Origin: Euglena gracilis
Taxonomy: Eukaryota > Euglenida > Euglenophyceae > Euglenales
NCBI GenBank assembly: GCA_039621445.1
Contig: CP154957.1
Span: 10,782,409-10,846,408, forward strand
Length of the DNA stretch: 64,000 nt
Direction of reading: 5' to 3'
Shown: piece after piece, positions 20,706-32,560 of the stretch
Position numbering within the stretch: the stretch's first letter is position 1
Layout of the letters: the number at the start of each line of letters is the position of its first letter
Made by a program: the position numbers and the translations under genes
Notes under the pieces: generated by a model
What the model was told of the DNA's origin: nothing
Seen by the model: only the letters and a program-made list of their open reading frames with translations
The model's database searches: none

Positions 20706-23700
20706 GTCCTTTCCTGACTCCTGACAGATGTATTGAAAGGAACCTGTGTGGGTGAGCCGGGGAAAGGTATTGAAAGACTGCTAAACAGGTTGTGCAGAGC
20801 CGTTGCAACAAAATACCAGCTTCAGCAAGCTTTTCACCGACAAAGAATGCAAACTTTTTAAAAATTGGGAGGGATGCAATGAAGACCCTCGACAAATGGA
20901 GCCCACAAAAAAACTCAGGTGAAAGGGAGGGGAAGTACAAAGGAAAATGCAAGTGTGGTTCTATGAATTTTAGGGAGGTGTAACAAGGGGGGGAAATATT
21001 TTTTCAATATTTTTTGATCACACTGAATCAAAATAAATGCAATTGACGACCCAATTCTTTTTTCAAAAACAGCCATTTATGAGAACAAATAGAAAAAAAA
21101 TCAGGTCCAAAATGTGGGATTGGAACCATCCCCAAACAGAAACTCGAAAAATTGCCAGAACCAAAACAAAAAGCAAAAAAAAGTGGAAAACAAGACAAAG
21201 CGAAGTGAAAACAAAGCGAAAATGAGGAAAACACACGCCCCTTGTGGCAATGTCCCGATGAGTGTCACACAAGCATGTGTATGCATGCGAGACCGTGTCC
21301 ATAGTTGCAAAGCTCGACCATTTAACAGGGAGTTTGCCGGTTGAGCAGATATGACAGGTGTCTGCCAACCAGCTTCCCTGTGAGGGACATCACAAAACAT
21401 GAACGCACAGGCTGGGTTTGATCAGGGCTGCGGAGGTTACGGGACACAATGGCCTGGCTGCGAAACACTGTGAAACCTCCTCCAAATGAACCAGCATAAA
21501 TAGCAAACCCCCCTGCTTACATCATGGCATCGTCGAGGGGGGGGGGAGCAAACACCAAAAAGCGATATTGGCATTGCGAAACCACACATGAATTCCACAA
21601 ACCATGGAAAACGCCCGTTGCCGTTGATGGCACATGGTTTCCCTTTGCCTTGGTTCAAAGAGCTGTCAGAAAGCAGCAATTGAGAAAAATTGCATATATT
21701 TTTTTGGAAAATTTCGGTCCAACACATTTCTTGAGAAGTTTCTCTCACCAGACAGAGGGTGGCATCCAATGCCCCAACACAAAATTTAACTTGCAATTTC
21801 CCCAAAGTTAAAGTTTTAAAAATTGAGGAAAAATTCCCAAGAATTTTTGCAATTTTTTGTGCAATATTTCCCCCCTTAACATCAAACCCATAATTTTTGG
21901 TCTGACTGTATTTTCTGATGTATATTGACATTGCACACTTTTTGGCTTCCGGGACATGGGAGGGGTGATTATTCTTCTCTGTCCCTGGCATTCCCAAAAG
22001 ATTCAATATCGTGTTATGTTTGTTCAAATAATGGGTTTGCAGGGGAAAAACAAAACAAGTTCCTTCAACCCATGAACCAAATTCAACTGAATCACAATCT
22101 GGGAAAATCAGAAATCAGTAAAATGCAAGACGATGTGTCAGAAGGAAATCATGCAGAAAAGAGCTTTAGATGAATCGGCAAAGCGTGTAAACACTTCAAA
22201 AAAAAAGACTCGAACAACAACTGGGGATGACCTCAAAAACTGTCAAAAAGTGCCAAAAAACACAAAAATAAAACAAAAACTGAGCTTGATTAATTCCCAG
22301 GCAAACAAAGCATTGGAAAAAAATTGTGCAAATTTGTGACATGTTTTGTGCCCCCTTCATTGCTCAGTACACACGGAAAATTGGTCGAATGTGCTCCTCA
22401 TGTGCAAAAATCAATTCCCATTTCTTTACGAAAGCCTTGCGTGTGGATGGAGGCTTCATTTACCACGGCAAATTTTCAACCATAAGGGTGCAGCACCAGA
22501 TTGAGGGAAATTCTTGTCAGACAACTTTTAAAGGTTTTGTGGACCGATGAAAATTTGCTTCTTTGAACCCGTCTGTGGGCTGGAACACTGCAATTAGGGA
22601 GGGGGTCGCTGGGCCATCCATGGTTGCAAATCCCAGAATCCGTCATCCAAATGCTGTTCCAATGCAAGCCCTGTACACCACGTGCCAATGGAGGCATGGA
22701 TCATCGTCTGCCCCAGGCTGAATGTGGCCGACGCCTGGAGGCAAGTCCTGGAGCACCCAGGGATGGTTGTAGGCAAAACGAACCCTTTTTGGGCTCCTGG
22801 CGGCTTTGGTACCAGAGTGGGCACCCTTGGGCCGGGATTTGGATGCTTCAAGTGTCCAGGCAGGCGCACCTCCGGGGACGCCTTTAAATTCAGCCTGGCT
22901 TTCACTGGGTGAGAAAGGGGGTGGGAGTGAGGCTGTACAGAATGGGGGGGGGGGGCATGAACAGGGCAGCCGTGCATTGGCATCTGAGGCATGGGTCAGA
23001 GGTCACAATAAGTCAACAGGTCAGGGAGGAGGAGAAATGAGGGGTTGTTCACCACACTGCAAGAGGCTCCCTTTCCTTTGCCCTCCAATATTGGAAAGCA
23101 CAATAATTCTGGCCTTTGTTGGGGGAAAAGCCGGTTCCAATACAGGAAGCAAGGATGGCAATATTGGTGATTCACTTGTGAACATCTGACCACTGAAACT
23201 TGTATAATTGTGATGTCTGCAATTTATAACACAAAAAAAAATCAAAATGAAGTCAAAGCTGACCAATGTTGTTGTGAAAACTGACCAGCAACATTTTGTG
23301 CACATTAACTGTTGCCAAAAAAATCTCGTATTCTCTGTTGACACAATTATCTGAATAAAGACTGCCCCACTTCCAATGCATTTTCCATCATCCATTGCTA
23401 ACCATGTGGTGCAACTTCTTGCATGATGGACATGGAGAACCGGCTGCACATAAATACACATATACATGCAGACCCATGCCAGCGAAGGGGGGACCCAATT
23501 GGCCATACCCATGTGTGGGGTTGGATATGTTATGCCTAAAATTCAGGCCCATGAATTGTGCCAAAAACTAACTTAGGCCTAAACTTAGGCTTGTGTTTAT
23601 GCCTGAAACGTTTGAGCCCTCCCCAATTCTTTTTGTGACTCATACTGGTATGCCCTCCTGATATTCAAGGAGGAACTAAGATTAAAAGTATGCCATGCAT

Positions 23701-24040
23701 ACGTGTATGCATTTCAATTCGATGAGTGCATGCATGTAAACCACCCGATTATGAACCCCCCCCCCGGGGTTTAGAGGATCTGGTTTGGTTGGTCAGCCGA
23801 AGGGGGGGGGGTTACAAGCGGCGGGATCGCTGAGCTCTCATGGGCTTGAATTGAAAGACAAGTCAGCAGCTTTGAGGAGTTATTTCCAAAATACACGTTT
23901 ACTTGCTGGCAGACCTGGTCCCATTGGGACGGGCGCAACTCGGGCCAGACGCAAATTTAAAGTATAATTGGATTAAATTATACTTAAAATAAAATGCAAT
24001 TTGGAATAAATAAAAAAGCAATAAATTAAAAAAAATACAA
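20706..24040. other. Non-coding stretch, no gene confidently recognised
   Basis: No exon with recognisable homology. 22130-22900 has a run of open frames in different registers. One frame near 22540 reads VLWTDEN, which recalls the WTDE motif of Tc1/mariner transposases, but nothing else supports it. Poly-G runs at 21538, 22945 and 23803. Confidence 0.5.
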
Positions 24041-24119
24041 AAATGCATGAATGAATGAATGAATGAATGAATGAATGAATGAATGAATGAATGAATGAAT
24101 GAATGAATGAATGAATGAA
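24041..24119 (+). repeat. (GAAT)n microsatellite
   Basis: About 20 perfect tandem copies of the 4-bp unit, next to an AT-rich segment (23960-24040). Confidence 0.95.
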
Positions 24120-24916
24120 ATAAAAACAAAAACAAAAATAGAATTAATATACGGTATCAACGGATGCAGTGGGCCAATGGGGTGTTTCTCTCCAAGACAA
24201 CTTCCTGTTCATCTGTTTGTTCATTCTGTCTGTTCATACCGGAAACCTTGGTTCTCCCGAGGTAGCCCCGCGAGGGGGGGAGGAGAGTCAAAAGGGGGGG
24301 CGGGGTTCCCCCCTGGTGGGCTTCGCTTTTACCCACAAAGGGATGAAATTCACCGTTCGGAAAATCACCGGGAGGGCCCATGCAGGTGAAGAAACTCACC
24401 AGCTGAGGGTATTACAATTGCACCACCCACACAAAAATGGGACATGTCATCATGATGTGCGTCACGTCATCATTTTGTGCGAAGCACATCATTTGCAAAA
24501 GAAGCAGTTTGGGTAATTCACTGGTGTTATCTCAAAGCCAATTTGAATGTCAGCAACTCAGGGGAGCATTCCAGAGAACTTCCATCAGTATTTGGGGAGT
24601 GGATGTCCAACACAGGCAATCGACAATGGCCAAATTGTTGGAAACCTTGGGGGTTGACCTGGAGTGTCAAACAACAAGGGCGCCCCTCAGTGCACGGTAG
24701 ACTTGGAAAGCCAGCCCACTGCATGGCATGTTCACAGCAAGTGTTTGGGGCTAGCAAACGTCGGGGTGGACCTGTCACTGGCTCCGCAGTTGCAGAGCTT
24801 GATGGGGCTCCTTGGGCAGCCACGGGAAAGGGCTCTGCAAAAACAGCACACATTCAAACACATGTGGCATGCTTTTGAGTTGATAAGCATTGCAAGGTGA
24901 ATAACAGTTCGAAAGA

Positions 24917-25096
24917 TGGCTGGCTGGCTGGCTGGCTGGCTGGTGGGTTAGATACATGGATGAATGGATGGATGGTGGCCCCTTTTCCAAAATGGTTGCA
25001 CTGTAACCCTTGGCTGGCTGGCTGGCTGGTGGGTTAGATACATGGATGAATGGATGGATGGTGGCCCCTTTTCCAAAATGGTTGCACTGTAACCCT
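24917..25096 (+). repeat. 86-bp tandem duplication with GGCT microsatellite
   Basis: The unit runs from a GGCT run through GGGTTAGATACATGG to GGTTGCACTGTAACCCT and occurs twice with a period of 86 (GGGTTA at 24945 and 25031). The copies are identical over almost their whole length, so the duplication is recent. Confidence 0.9.
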
Positions 25097-28000
25097 GAAT
25101 AACCCTGGTGCTTTTAATGAGACAGTTGGTTAAAATCCTGGTGGGGTTTATTGGGGAGGAGCTAATTCGGATTTTTTGTGTCCAAAAATTGGTCCCAACA
25201 AAAATGCCTTCAGAATGCGCCCTTTTTAAAATGACTATTTTTTGCACCCTGTCAAAGATGATTGTTTTTTCCCAAAAAAAAATTGGTTTACTGAACATTT
25301 TGGCTGGTTTTTGAGAGTTGCCAGATGGTCTCAAGCTCAGAGCACCTGAGAGGAGGAGGAGTTTATACTTCGGGGTTGTTGCTCAGGGGGGGTGAGCAGT
25401 TTTTGAGCCATTTACTGTGACATGTGCCATTTTTTTTGTAAGTATCATTTGAGTTTGCAGAGGGGGGGGGATGCATTTCATGACATCCCCCCATTATTTG
25501 TTGCACATTTTTACGACTTTCAGGGAAATGCGCATTTTGCACATTTTTTAATTTTTGCACTTTTTTTTAGCATTTCGGTAGATTGCGTTTGGAACAATGG
25601 TTTTTGTGGCCCCGTCAAAAGTTGGCCTTTTTGGACCCATGTCCAGCGGCCGGACCCAAATTGCAATTACCGGGGGGGGGGGTAAAAAATCGGTCATATT
25701 TCAAATTTGTTTCGGGAAAAATTGGTTGCGGACACTTTTCTTAAAAAAAAGTCTGGAAATATTTGGGCCTAACCTTTGGAAATCATCCCAAATGGCTATT
25801 TTCTGGGCGTATTCTGGTTTTCGTTGTTTTTTTTTTTTGGACTCAATCCAAATCCAATCAAACGGGTTGATGGCTCGTGGAGCCGAACCAAAAAGTCGTG
25901 CATTTGATTCTCACTCAGCATCATGTTTTCAATCGGAGAACCAACCAATTTTTTTCTAGAACGATGTCTTATTCCAAATGTGAGAGCTGAGCTTTGGACA
26001 CCAGAAAACGTTCCATTGAAAAAAAACCTGTTGCGGGGAGAGTGAAAAATTGAGTGGAATCCTTATGTTGAGGAAATATTTGGGCGATTTTTGTCCAGCC
26101 AATTTTTTTCAATGACCAATTTTTTACCCCACCCCCCGGTAATGGTTGGTCATTTAGAGGGGGGGATGGTAAGTGGATGGACCAGAAACTCAAAAGTTAA
26201 AGAAAAACCTTATCAACCAAAAAATATAATCAGTCTGCACAGACCAAAAATAAAGTAGCGATAACATGGGGGGGGGGGGGGGGGGCCGGACTGTTGGGGG
26301 ACTGGCCACGAATCAGTTGCCTGATCCCAGCCCCATCTTTTCCAACACCTACAGTGGGCTTTCCCAACACCTGCAGAACAAAAATCATGGTCCACCTGAA
26401 AGAACAAAACAATTTGGCAAACGTATTCGTTGTTTGGGGGAAAAAGTGTTGCAAAAACACGATTTTGGGGCTTTGTCAAAGGCCAAAAAAATTCAGCACA
26501 GGGAGTTTTGCACGTGGAGTGCTTGTGGAACATTTGTCAAATGGAGGGTGATTGCATAGCCCTTGAATGTCATATGTCGTATTCAAGGCAAGAAGCACCA
26601 GAGGAGATTTTATTTGGTTCCCGGGGGTCCTGGACCCCCCCCAATCAGAAGGGTCTGACCCCTGCTCCCCCTGCACAAAAAACTAAGTTAATACACGGGT
26701 GGGGGGGATGCGTCCGTGTGGCTGTGGCATTCTGTGGGGGCTCGACTTGACGCCATCACTCACAAAAATCAGAACTGCATAACAAAAATAGCAATTGTGA
26801 AATAGCCATCCTGTCATTTGTCCTGAACGACAGAGGCCTTCACATCTTGTGAACAGCGTCAAAATGTGGACTAAAAAAGTTTGGAAAAGATCACTGTTAA
26901 GGGAGGGAAAAACTTGCTTTTTACAAGAAATGAAAAATTTTGCTCAATTCAAATAAAATTTGCTTTGAAAAATAAATTTCAAGAAAAAACTCAAGAAATT
27001 CAAAAAATAAAGCAAAGAGTTAAAGATAACATTTCAACAGTTTGGCATGCTCTTTTTATTAAAAAAAAAATGCAAACACCAACCCTGGTTTTGACAGTCC
27101 TGGGGGACATCCGCTCTCGGCCAAGCAATGTGCATCAAATCCCGTCCCTTTCACCCATTTCGACCCACGTGAAGATGAAGAGGTGAGGGTATACCTCGGC
27201 GGGAATGCATATGTCTCTGAGCATTGGCAACTTGACGAAGAGGGGGCGGAAATTGTCTCTTGGGCTTTCTGGCAGCTTGGAGAAGAAGGCGTGGAATTTA
27301 CCTCCTGGGCTTGTTTGTGAGCAGCTGGGGGAAGGTCTTCGCCGCCAATGCTGCTGCAGCTACTGTGCAACGTCCTAGAGCTCGCTGGGGAGCCCAGCGA
27401 GCCAATGAAGGCTGGTGACAGATCATAAGCAATTGTCAGTTCAATATTTTTGGAAATCGCCAAACTCGGCCATTCATCTGGGATTCCGGTCGAGAACCCC
27501 CCCACGGTGGGCGCGGTGGTCTTTTTTTGGCGTCTAGCGCCAAAATTTTTTGACCCAAAAACCCACCTCCCATGGGGGTGGTTGGTTTCGAGAAATGTGG
27601 ATAGGGTGGAAAAAAGGAGTGGTTACAAATTTTCAGTGGCAATCAGGGCAGGGACAGAATATAGCATGACTCTCGAAAAAAATGCCAGGCAGATCGTCCC
27701 AAAACAGCGTCATATCAAACCATGGTGTGAAACACACTCCTTTTTAGGCAGCATCAAAAAAATTAGCCTGAATTAAGTCTCACTCTTGTTCTTGAAATTT
27801 CAAAAGGGGATGCCCCAGGCCTTCCTGGGGCCGGGGATTTGGAACAAAACCTTCAAAGAAATTGACATGGGCCTGTACTCCCAGCCAAAGCACTTGAAAT
27901 CGAGAAATATTGCGGCCTCAGTATGGGGTTCCCAAACACACTTGCCCAATCGCCTAGTGAACTTGAAATGTCATCAGGACTTCACTGCACTCCGCACTTG

Positions 28001-28321
28001 CACGCTGCGCAGAAGCTAGGTCGTTTGCATGGTGCAACAAGGCTGCAGCCGAGGGAGGCAGGATTTGCCACAACTTCTCTGGCGCCACAGATATGCGTAG
28101 TCTGCGCTCCGTCAAACTTATTGTCCTCGGCGGCGGACCAACCTCTTGCCTGTCCAACCCCTCAGTGGCTCGCCATTGCACAATTGGCCCATTGCCAAGG
28201 ACCATTGTGGGCTGAGGAAAAGAGCAATGAATCTCAACCTCAACCTCAACCTCAGCGTCCTCAATTTCAATATGCAGAGGGAAAGGTAAGGGGGAATTTA
28301 TAAGAAGTGTTTGGGGGCTCC
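25097..28321. other. Non-coding stretch, no gene confidently recognised
   Basis: AT-rich with G-runs (25672, 26270). 27180-27320 encodes, in one frame, two adjacent 15-residue repeats (WQLDEEGAEIVSWA then WQLGEEGVEFTSWA), broken by a stop. 27980-28250 is unusually free of homopolymers but matches nothing I know. CTCAAC repeats at 28232-28255. Confidence 0.5.
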
Positions 28322-28323
28322 CG

Positions 28324-28635
28324 GATCGGGCCGGGGGGGGGGGGGTAGTGGGCCGACCTTAGGTCGGCCCACGGTCGCCAAAGGTCGCCAAAGGTCGCCA
28401 TGGTTATTTCCTACTCAGTTTTTTCTTGCATTGTAGCGCCGCAGGCAACTGTTCGGCGGCCCTAAAATAACAAAATCCCTTGTGTGTGCAACTCCTTTTG
28501 TTTGTATGTCGCGCTAATTTGCCCGGGTGAACGCTTTTTGACATCGACCAAGGGAGACCTTTGGCGACCTTTGGCGACCGTGGGCCGACTAAGGTCGACC
28601 CACTAACCCCCCCCCCCCGCCCGGGCCAGATCTAC
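28324..28635. repeat. Foldback element with about 75-bp arms
   Basis: The left arm (28324-28400) contains TAGTGGGCCGACCTTAGGTC and GGTCGCCAAAGGTCGCC. The right arm (28554-28633) contains the reverse complements. The outer ends are GATCGGGCC and GGGCCAGATC. The arms contain a nested palindrome, GGGCCGACC-TTAGGTCGGCCC. The 150-bp centre is unique and non-coding. Confidence 0.75.
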
Positions 28636-28904
28636 CCCCCGTGTTTGGGTGTTTTTTTTTCAGTGGACAAATGAGGAATTGCTGCCCTCAAACATAAGAA
28701 TGTCGCAGAAACAACAAAACCAAAAATGAAAATGAAAAAAATCGAAATCTCAGAGCCAAAAAAAAATACAAACACATCCCCCCAATTGGGCAATAATTTT
28801 TTTTTAAAAAAATAAAGAAAAATCCAAAAATTTGGTGGCCTGATTGGAGGGAAGGTTTTAAACAATAAATAATAATAATAAATAATAAATAATAAAAACC
28901 TAAA

Positions 28905-29000
28905 TGACCAGGTTTTGAATAATTCTGAGCTCTTAATTGGACTTGCATGTAATGGAAGGACAAAAAGACTAGCATTGCAAATTTCACGTAATTTATTTTC
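28905..29000 (+). repeat. Dispersed repeat, copy 1 (pair at 49082-49180)
   Basis: CCAGGTTTTGAATAATTCTG, GAGCTCTTAAT, GACTTGCATGTAATGGAAGG and AAAAGACTAGCATTG recur in the same order and orientation at 49082-49180. Both copies adjoin AAATAATAA-type sequence. Confidence 0.8.
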
Positions 29001-29017
29001 TTCAAGAACTGTGTCCC

Positions 29018-29145
29018 AGACGCCAGTTCGGGTGTTAAACCGGCGTCCAGGCACAGGTTTCATGCCCGAACCGGCGTCTGGGACACAGTGCTTGAAACCG
29101 TTTCTAGGGGGCTCCGGGTTCACGCCCGAACCGGCGGCTGAGGAA
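29018..29145. repeat. Palindromic ACGCCGG family, cluster 1
   Basis: Several 20-30 bp units of the type GACGCC(A/G)GTTCGGG and GAACCGGCGTC face each other. The same family occurs at 30398-30470, 30558-30690 and 31503-31625. Confidence 0.7.
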
Positions 29146-29239
29146 TCACGGCCAATTTCGCCCAAATGCCCATGTTTTGGGCAGTTTTGGGCGACTTTGG
29201 GCCCAACTTGGCCGCCGGTCGAAATTGGTAGATTCCACA

Positions 29240-29860
29240 CTTCTGATGCCATGTTGCCCATCAATCGAAAGCACTTCTCAAGGGCTTTCAACAGATGGCC
29301 TCAGAATTCGGCCATAATGCAGATAGCTCTTATTTTCAGCGATCGTGTATTCCAAAATTTGACATACCACCTCCCCCCCCCCTAATTGACCGTGGGACCT
29401 CTCCACGGGACCCCCCTTTTGGTCAATTAGGGGGGGGGGTCAATTAGGGGGGGGCGTCAATTAGGGGGGGGGGGGGTACCGTCAATTAGGGGGGGCTTCA
29501 GCACAGAATCCCCCCGGGCAGTCAATTAGGGGGGGTCAAAAAAAATTCCCCGGGGCGTTTGGTCAGTTAGGGGGGGGGGTCAATTAGGGGGGGGAGGTGG
29601 TATTAATTTGTCAAATCCCACAGCTCAGGTTGCACATTGCATATCAATCGAAAGCTCTCCCCAAGACCTGTAGCTTGGTACCCACAGAACTCAGCCACAT
29701 CGCACAGCGCGAAAATCAACGATCGCATTTTCCGACCCTGTTTGCAAATTCGAAATTCCACTTTTCAGCTGCCATGTCGCCCATCGATCGAAAGCTCTTC
29801 TCAAGGGCTTCCAGCAGATGGCCTTAGATTTCAGCCAAGCTGCATGGTATTCCATTTCAG
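29240..29860 (+). repeat. Threefold diverged repeat around ATCGAAAGC...
   Basis: Three segments (29245-29350, 29630-29715, 29765-29850) share the order CCATGT(T/C)GCCCATC, ATCGAAAGC, TTCTCAAGGGCTT, CAGATGGCC. A GGTCAATTAGGGGGG foldback (29364-29605) separates the first two. Confidence 0.65.
29364..29610. repeat. Foldback built of GTCAATTAGGGGGG units
   Basis: It starts ATACCACCTCCCCCCC...TAATTGAC and ends GTCAATTAGGGGGG...GGAGGTGGTAT, an inverted pair. Between lie at least six direct TCAATTAGGGGGG units. The flanks also pair weakly (ATTTGAC). Looks like an expanded foldback. Confidence 0.75.
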
Positions 29861-29944
29861 GAATTCTCCAAAATTGGAAAAAAGAAATTGTTGTTCAAAA
29901 AAAAAACAACCCAATTTCTGGCCGAACCCCCAAAAAACTGCTCA

Positions 29945-30355
29945 AACATGATTAAACCCCCCCAATATAAAGCCCCCAAACAAATATAACCCCCCCAAAT
30001 ATAAAGCCTCCCCAGGGGTTTGGTTTTGCTGCCCAAATATAAAGCCCCCCCCCCGACGTGGAGCCAGACGACGCTGGTGTCATTCAGGAGAAAGTTGAAA
30101 GTTTTGGGTGAATACAACGTTTTTTCACCAGAAATGCTCCATTTTGGATCAGAATTGCACATCATTGACAAAAATAGGTGGTATACAACAAAAATTTGGC
30201 AAAAAATGGTATTTGGCCATAATTGAATGCCGCCGAAGGCCATAAAGGCCACCCGAAAAAGTTTGATACCCCCAAATATAAAGCCCCCTTTGAGGGTCTT
30301 GAAATCCCGTCCAAATGTAAAGCTGGGGGGGTTATATTTGGGGGGGGGGTTACCA
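29945..30355. repeat. CCCCCAAATATAAAGCC repeats in inverted arrangement
   Basis: At least six CCCAAATATAAAGCCCCC units occur at the two ends, the last inverted (GGGGTTATATTTGGGGGGG). The 220 bp between is unique. Confidence 0.7.
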
Positions 30356-30397
30356 CATGTCTACTAACCCTTTTGACACTTTTATTTTGGGTCCCCT

Positions 30398-30470
30398 AGA
30401 CGCCGGTTTCACGCCCAAACCGGCGTCTGGGACGCCGGTTCGGGCGTGAACCTGGAGCCCCCAGACACGG
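30398..30470. repeat. Palindromic ACGCCGG family, cluster 2
   Basis: GACGCCGGTTTCACGCCC and AAACCGGCGTC form one inverted pair and GACGCCGGTTCGGGCGTGAA follows. The latter is the inverse of 29110-29135. Confidence 0.7.
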
Positions 30471-30557
30471 TTTCAATTTACAAATCACACACTTGCAATT
30501 TACGGTAAACCCTCCCTGCAAATAATACCCCCCCAAATTACTACAAAAAAGGGGTGG

Positions 30558-30690
30558 CGGACGCCGGTTCTGTCCGGAACCCGGCGTCCGGGGACACCGG
30601 GTTCAGGACAGAACCGGCGTCCGCCACCCCTTGTTTAAAGCGGCGTTTTAGAGACGCCGGGTTCAGGACAGAACCGGCGTTCACCCCCTT
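30558..30690. repeat. Palindromic ACGCCGG family, cluster 3
   Basis: Alternating GGACGCCGGTTCTGTCC and GGACAGAACCGGCGTCC units, four in all, form nested hairpins. Confidence 0.8.
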
Positions 30691-30829
30691 CGGGCCAGGG
30701 AGCACTTAGAAGTACGTTCACTAGCGTTCCCCTTTAGTCCCATGGGGGAACAGCCAAAACGTCCCAAAGCAAATTCTGAAAAAAAAACCAGAGGATTCAA
30801 ACATAAAATCTCTGAAACTCTAAAAAAGC

Positions 30830-31270
30830 CATGGGGATTCCAGCCGTATTCCCCAACCGTATTTCTGACAGAAAAAAACCTAGCAGGTCCAGCCAAAATT
30901 TCCCAACCGTAATAATAAACCCAGCGAGGTCCAACCACAGTTTCCCCTCCGTATGTCTGAAACAACAAAGGGGGTCCAGCCAACATTTACCAGCCGCAAT
31001 TCTGAAAAACGCACGGGGGGTTCCAGCCAGCATTTAACAACCGTATTTCTAAAAAATCCAGGGGGGTCCAGCCAACATTTCCCAACCGTAATTCTAGAAA
31101 AAACCCAGGGGTGGGCAGTCAACATTAAACCGAATTTTTGAAATAACCCAGGGCGGGTCCAGCCAAAATTTCCCTGCCGTATGTCTGAAAAAAACCCAGG
31201 GGGGGGGGGTCCACCCAAAATTCCCAACCGTACTTCTGAAAAAATCCAGTGGGGTCCAGCCAAAATTTCT
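30830..31270 (+). repeat. Minisatellite, about 45-bp units
   Basis: Nine to ten degenerate units of the form GTCCAGCCAA(A/C)ATTTCCCAACCGTA, TTCTGAAAAAA, CCCAGGGG. Spacings between GGTCC starts range from about 40 to 53 bp. Reading frames across it are composition shadows. Confidence 0.85.
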
Positions 31271-31502
31271 GTAATGTGTCTCCTTGCCGGCAATATGTTT
31301 TGCCCTGTAATCAGTGCAGCTGTAGCAACCTGTATGCCTAGCAATCCTCCCCCCCCACCTCAGAAACTGCAAAACGCTTGCCGTCAGTCATCCATGATAT
31401 TTTGCACTCAGCAATTGTGCCTTTTATCCCCTTTCATCCAAGGAGATTTTTGCTTCTGGGGTCACATTAGCACACTTTTTTACACAAAATACAGTCCCAA
31501 AC

Positions 31503-31625
31503 CGGACGCCGGGTTTTGGACAGAACCGGCGTTCCTAACGCCGGGTTTTAGGACAGAACCGGCGTCCGGAAAACCCGTGGGGGGGGACGCCGGTTCTGTC
31601 CTGAACCCGGCGTCTCAAACGCCGG
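31503..31625. repeat. Palindromic ACGCCGG family, cluster 4
   Basis: GGACGCCGGGTTTTGGACAG, AGGACAGAACCGGCGTCC and GACGCCGGTTCTGTCCTG units face each other. Confidence 0.8.
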
Positions 31626-31894
31626 TTTAATACCCCCCTCGGGGTCCGACTTCGGCAACCGGGTTAATACCCCCCCCAGATTCGGGCCAAAGGCCCGGAT
31701 TTTGATCTAAAAAATGTAGGTCAAAATCACAATCTCTGACAACAAATTACAAAAGAAAATCGATTTTTGTGGATAATCTGGCCTCAAAAAAAAAAGGTAA
31801 ATTTCACAAGAAAATGCAAAAAATGACCGCAAAGGGGGGTTTTGGCACTATTTTGGCTCCTACAGGACTAAAAAAATTTCAAAAAAATTTTGGG

Positions 31895-31995
31895 GGTGTT
31901 ATTACCCCCCCCCCAAATAATACCCCCCACCCTCGGGCCAGGACTTTGGGCGAAAAAATAATACCCCGGGGGGTATTATTTGGGGGGGTTTAACT
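31895..31995. repeat. Poly-C with AAATAATA linkers, foldback
   Basis: CCCCCCCCAAATAATACCCCC on the left and GGGGGTATTATTTGGGGGGG on the right are complementary. The same poly-C-AAATAATA motif appears near 30520, 48775-48850 and 49060-49090. Confidence 0.7.
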
Positions 31996-32329
31996 TTCAA
32001 TAATTTTACAGAAATTTCTGAAGTGTTAACCCCCCATGCACCCCATACCCGTTTTGTTGGATATTATTTTAGACTTTTTTTTGCCTCGTTTTTTGACCCA
32101 AACTCCATGAGTTTCGGGCCAAAAATGGGGTGCCGGGGGGTCGAAAGGCGCTCATTTTGGGCTCAAAAACAAGTCTTTCGGGTCCGGGAGGCCCAAACAT
32201 CGTTACTGGCAAAAAAATTCGTGTTTTTTTTTGACTGTCGTTTTAGGCCACAAAAGCGCGCCGGAACACGGGCCAGGCGTGTCGGCGGCCAAAACGGCGA
32301 ACGGGGGGTGACAGGGCCTCCAGGGGCAC

Positions 32330-32560
32330 ATTTCGTCAGACCGACACTTCCAGAAATAATGTACGTTTTCTCGAGATATTTTCATTGTTTTTTTGACCGA
32401 TTTTTGGACCCCGGCGAATGGCAGAGTCGGAAGAAGGGGGGGCAGGCCAATCCTACCGAGTTTGGACCCCTTCGCGGCTGAATAACTCAGGCCTGGCAGG
32501 GAGTTGGGGGTCAAACAGGGGTGATTTGGAAACTGGAAATATAGTCGCTCGCGACTGAAA
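32330..32560 (+). repeat. Dispersed repeat copy (pair at 34810-35055)
   Basis: Shared ordered words include TTCCAGAAATAATG or TTCTGGAAGTAATG, TCGAGATATTTTC, TTTTTGACCGA, AGTTTGGACCCCTTCGCGG and GGGAGTTGGGG. The pair is diverged by point changes and small gaps. Confidence 0.75.

Noticed and set aside
22130-22912. Possible Tc1/mariner transposase remnant (VLWTDEN)
   Set aside because: Only one short motif is seen; flanking frames do not give further catalytic motifs or inverted ends.
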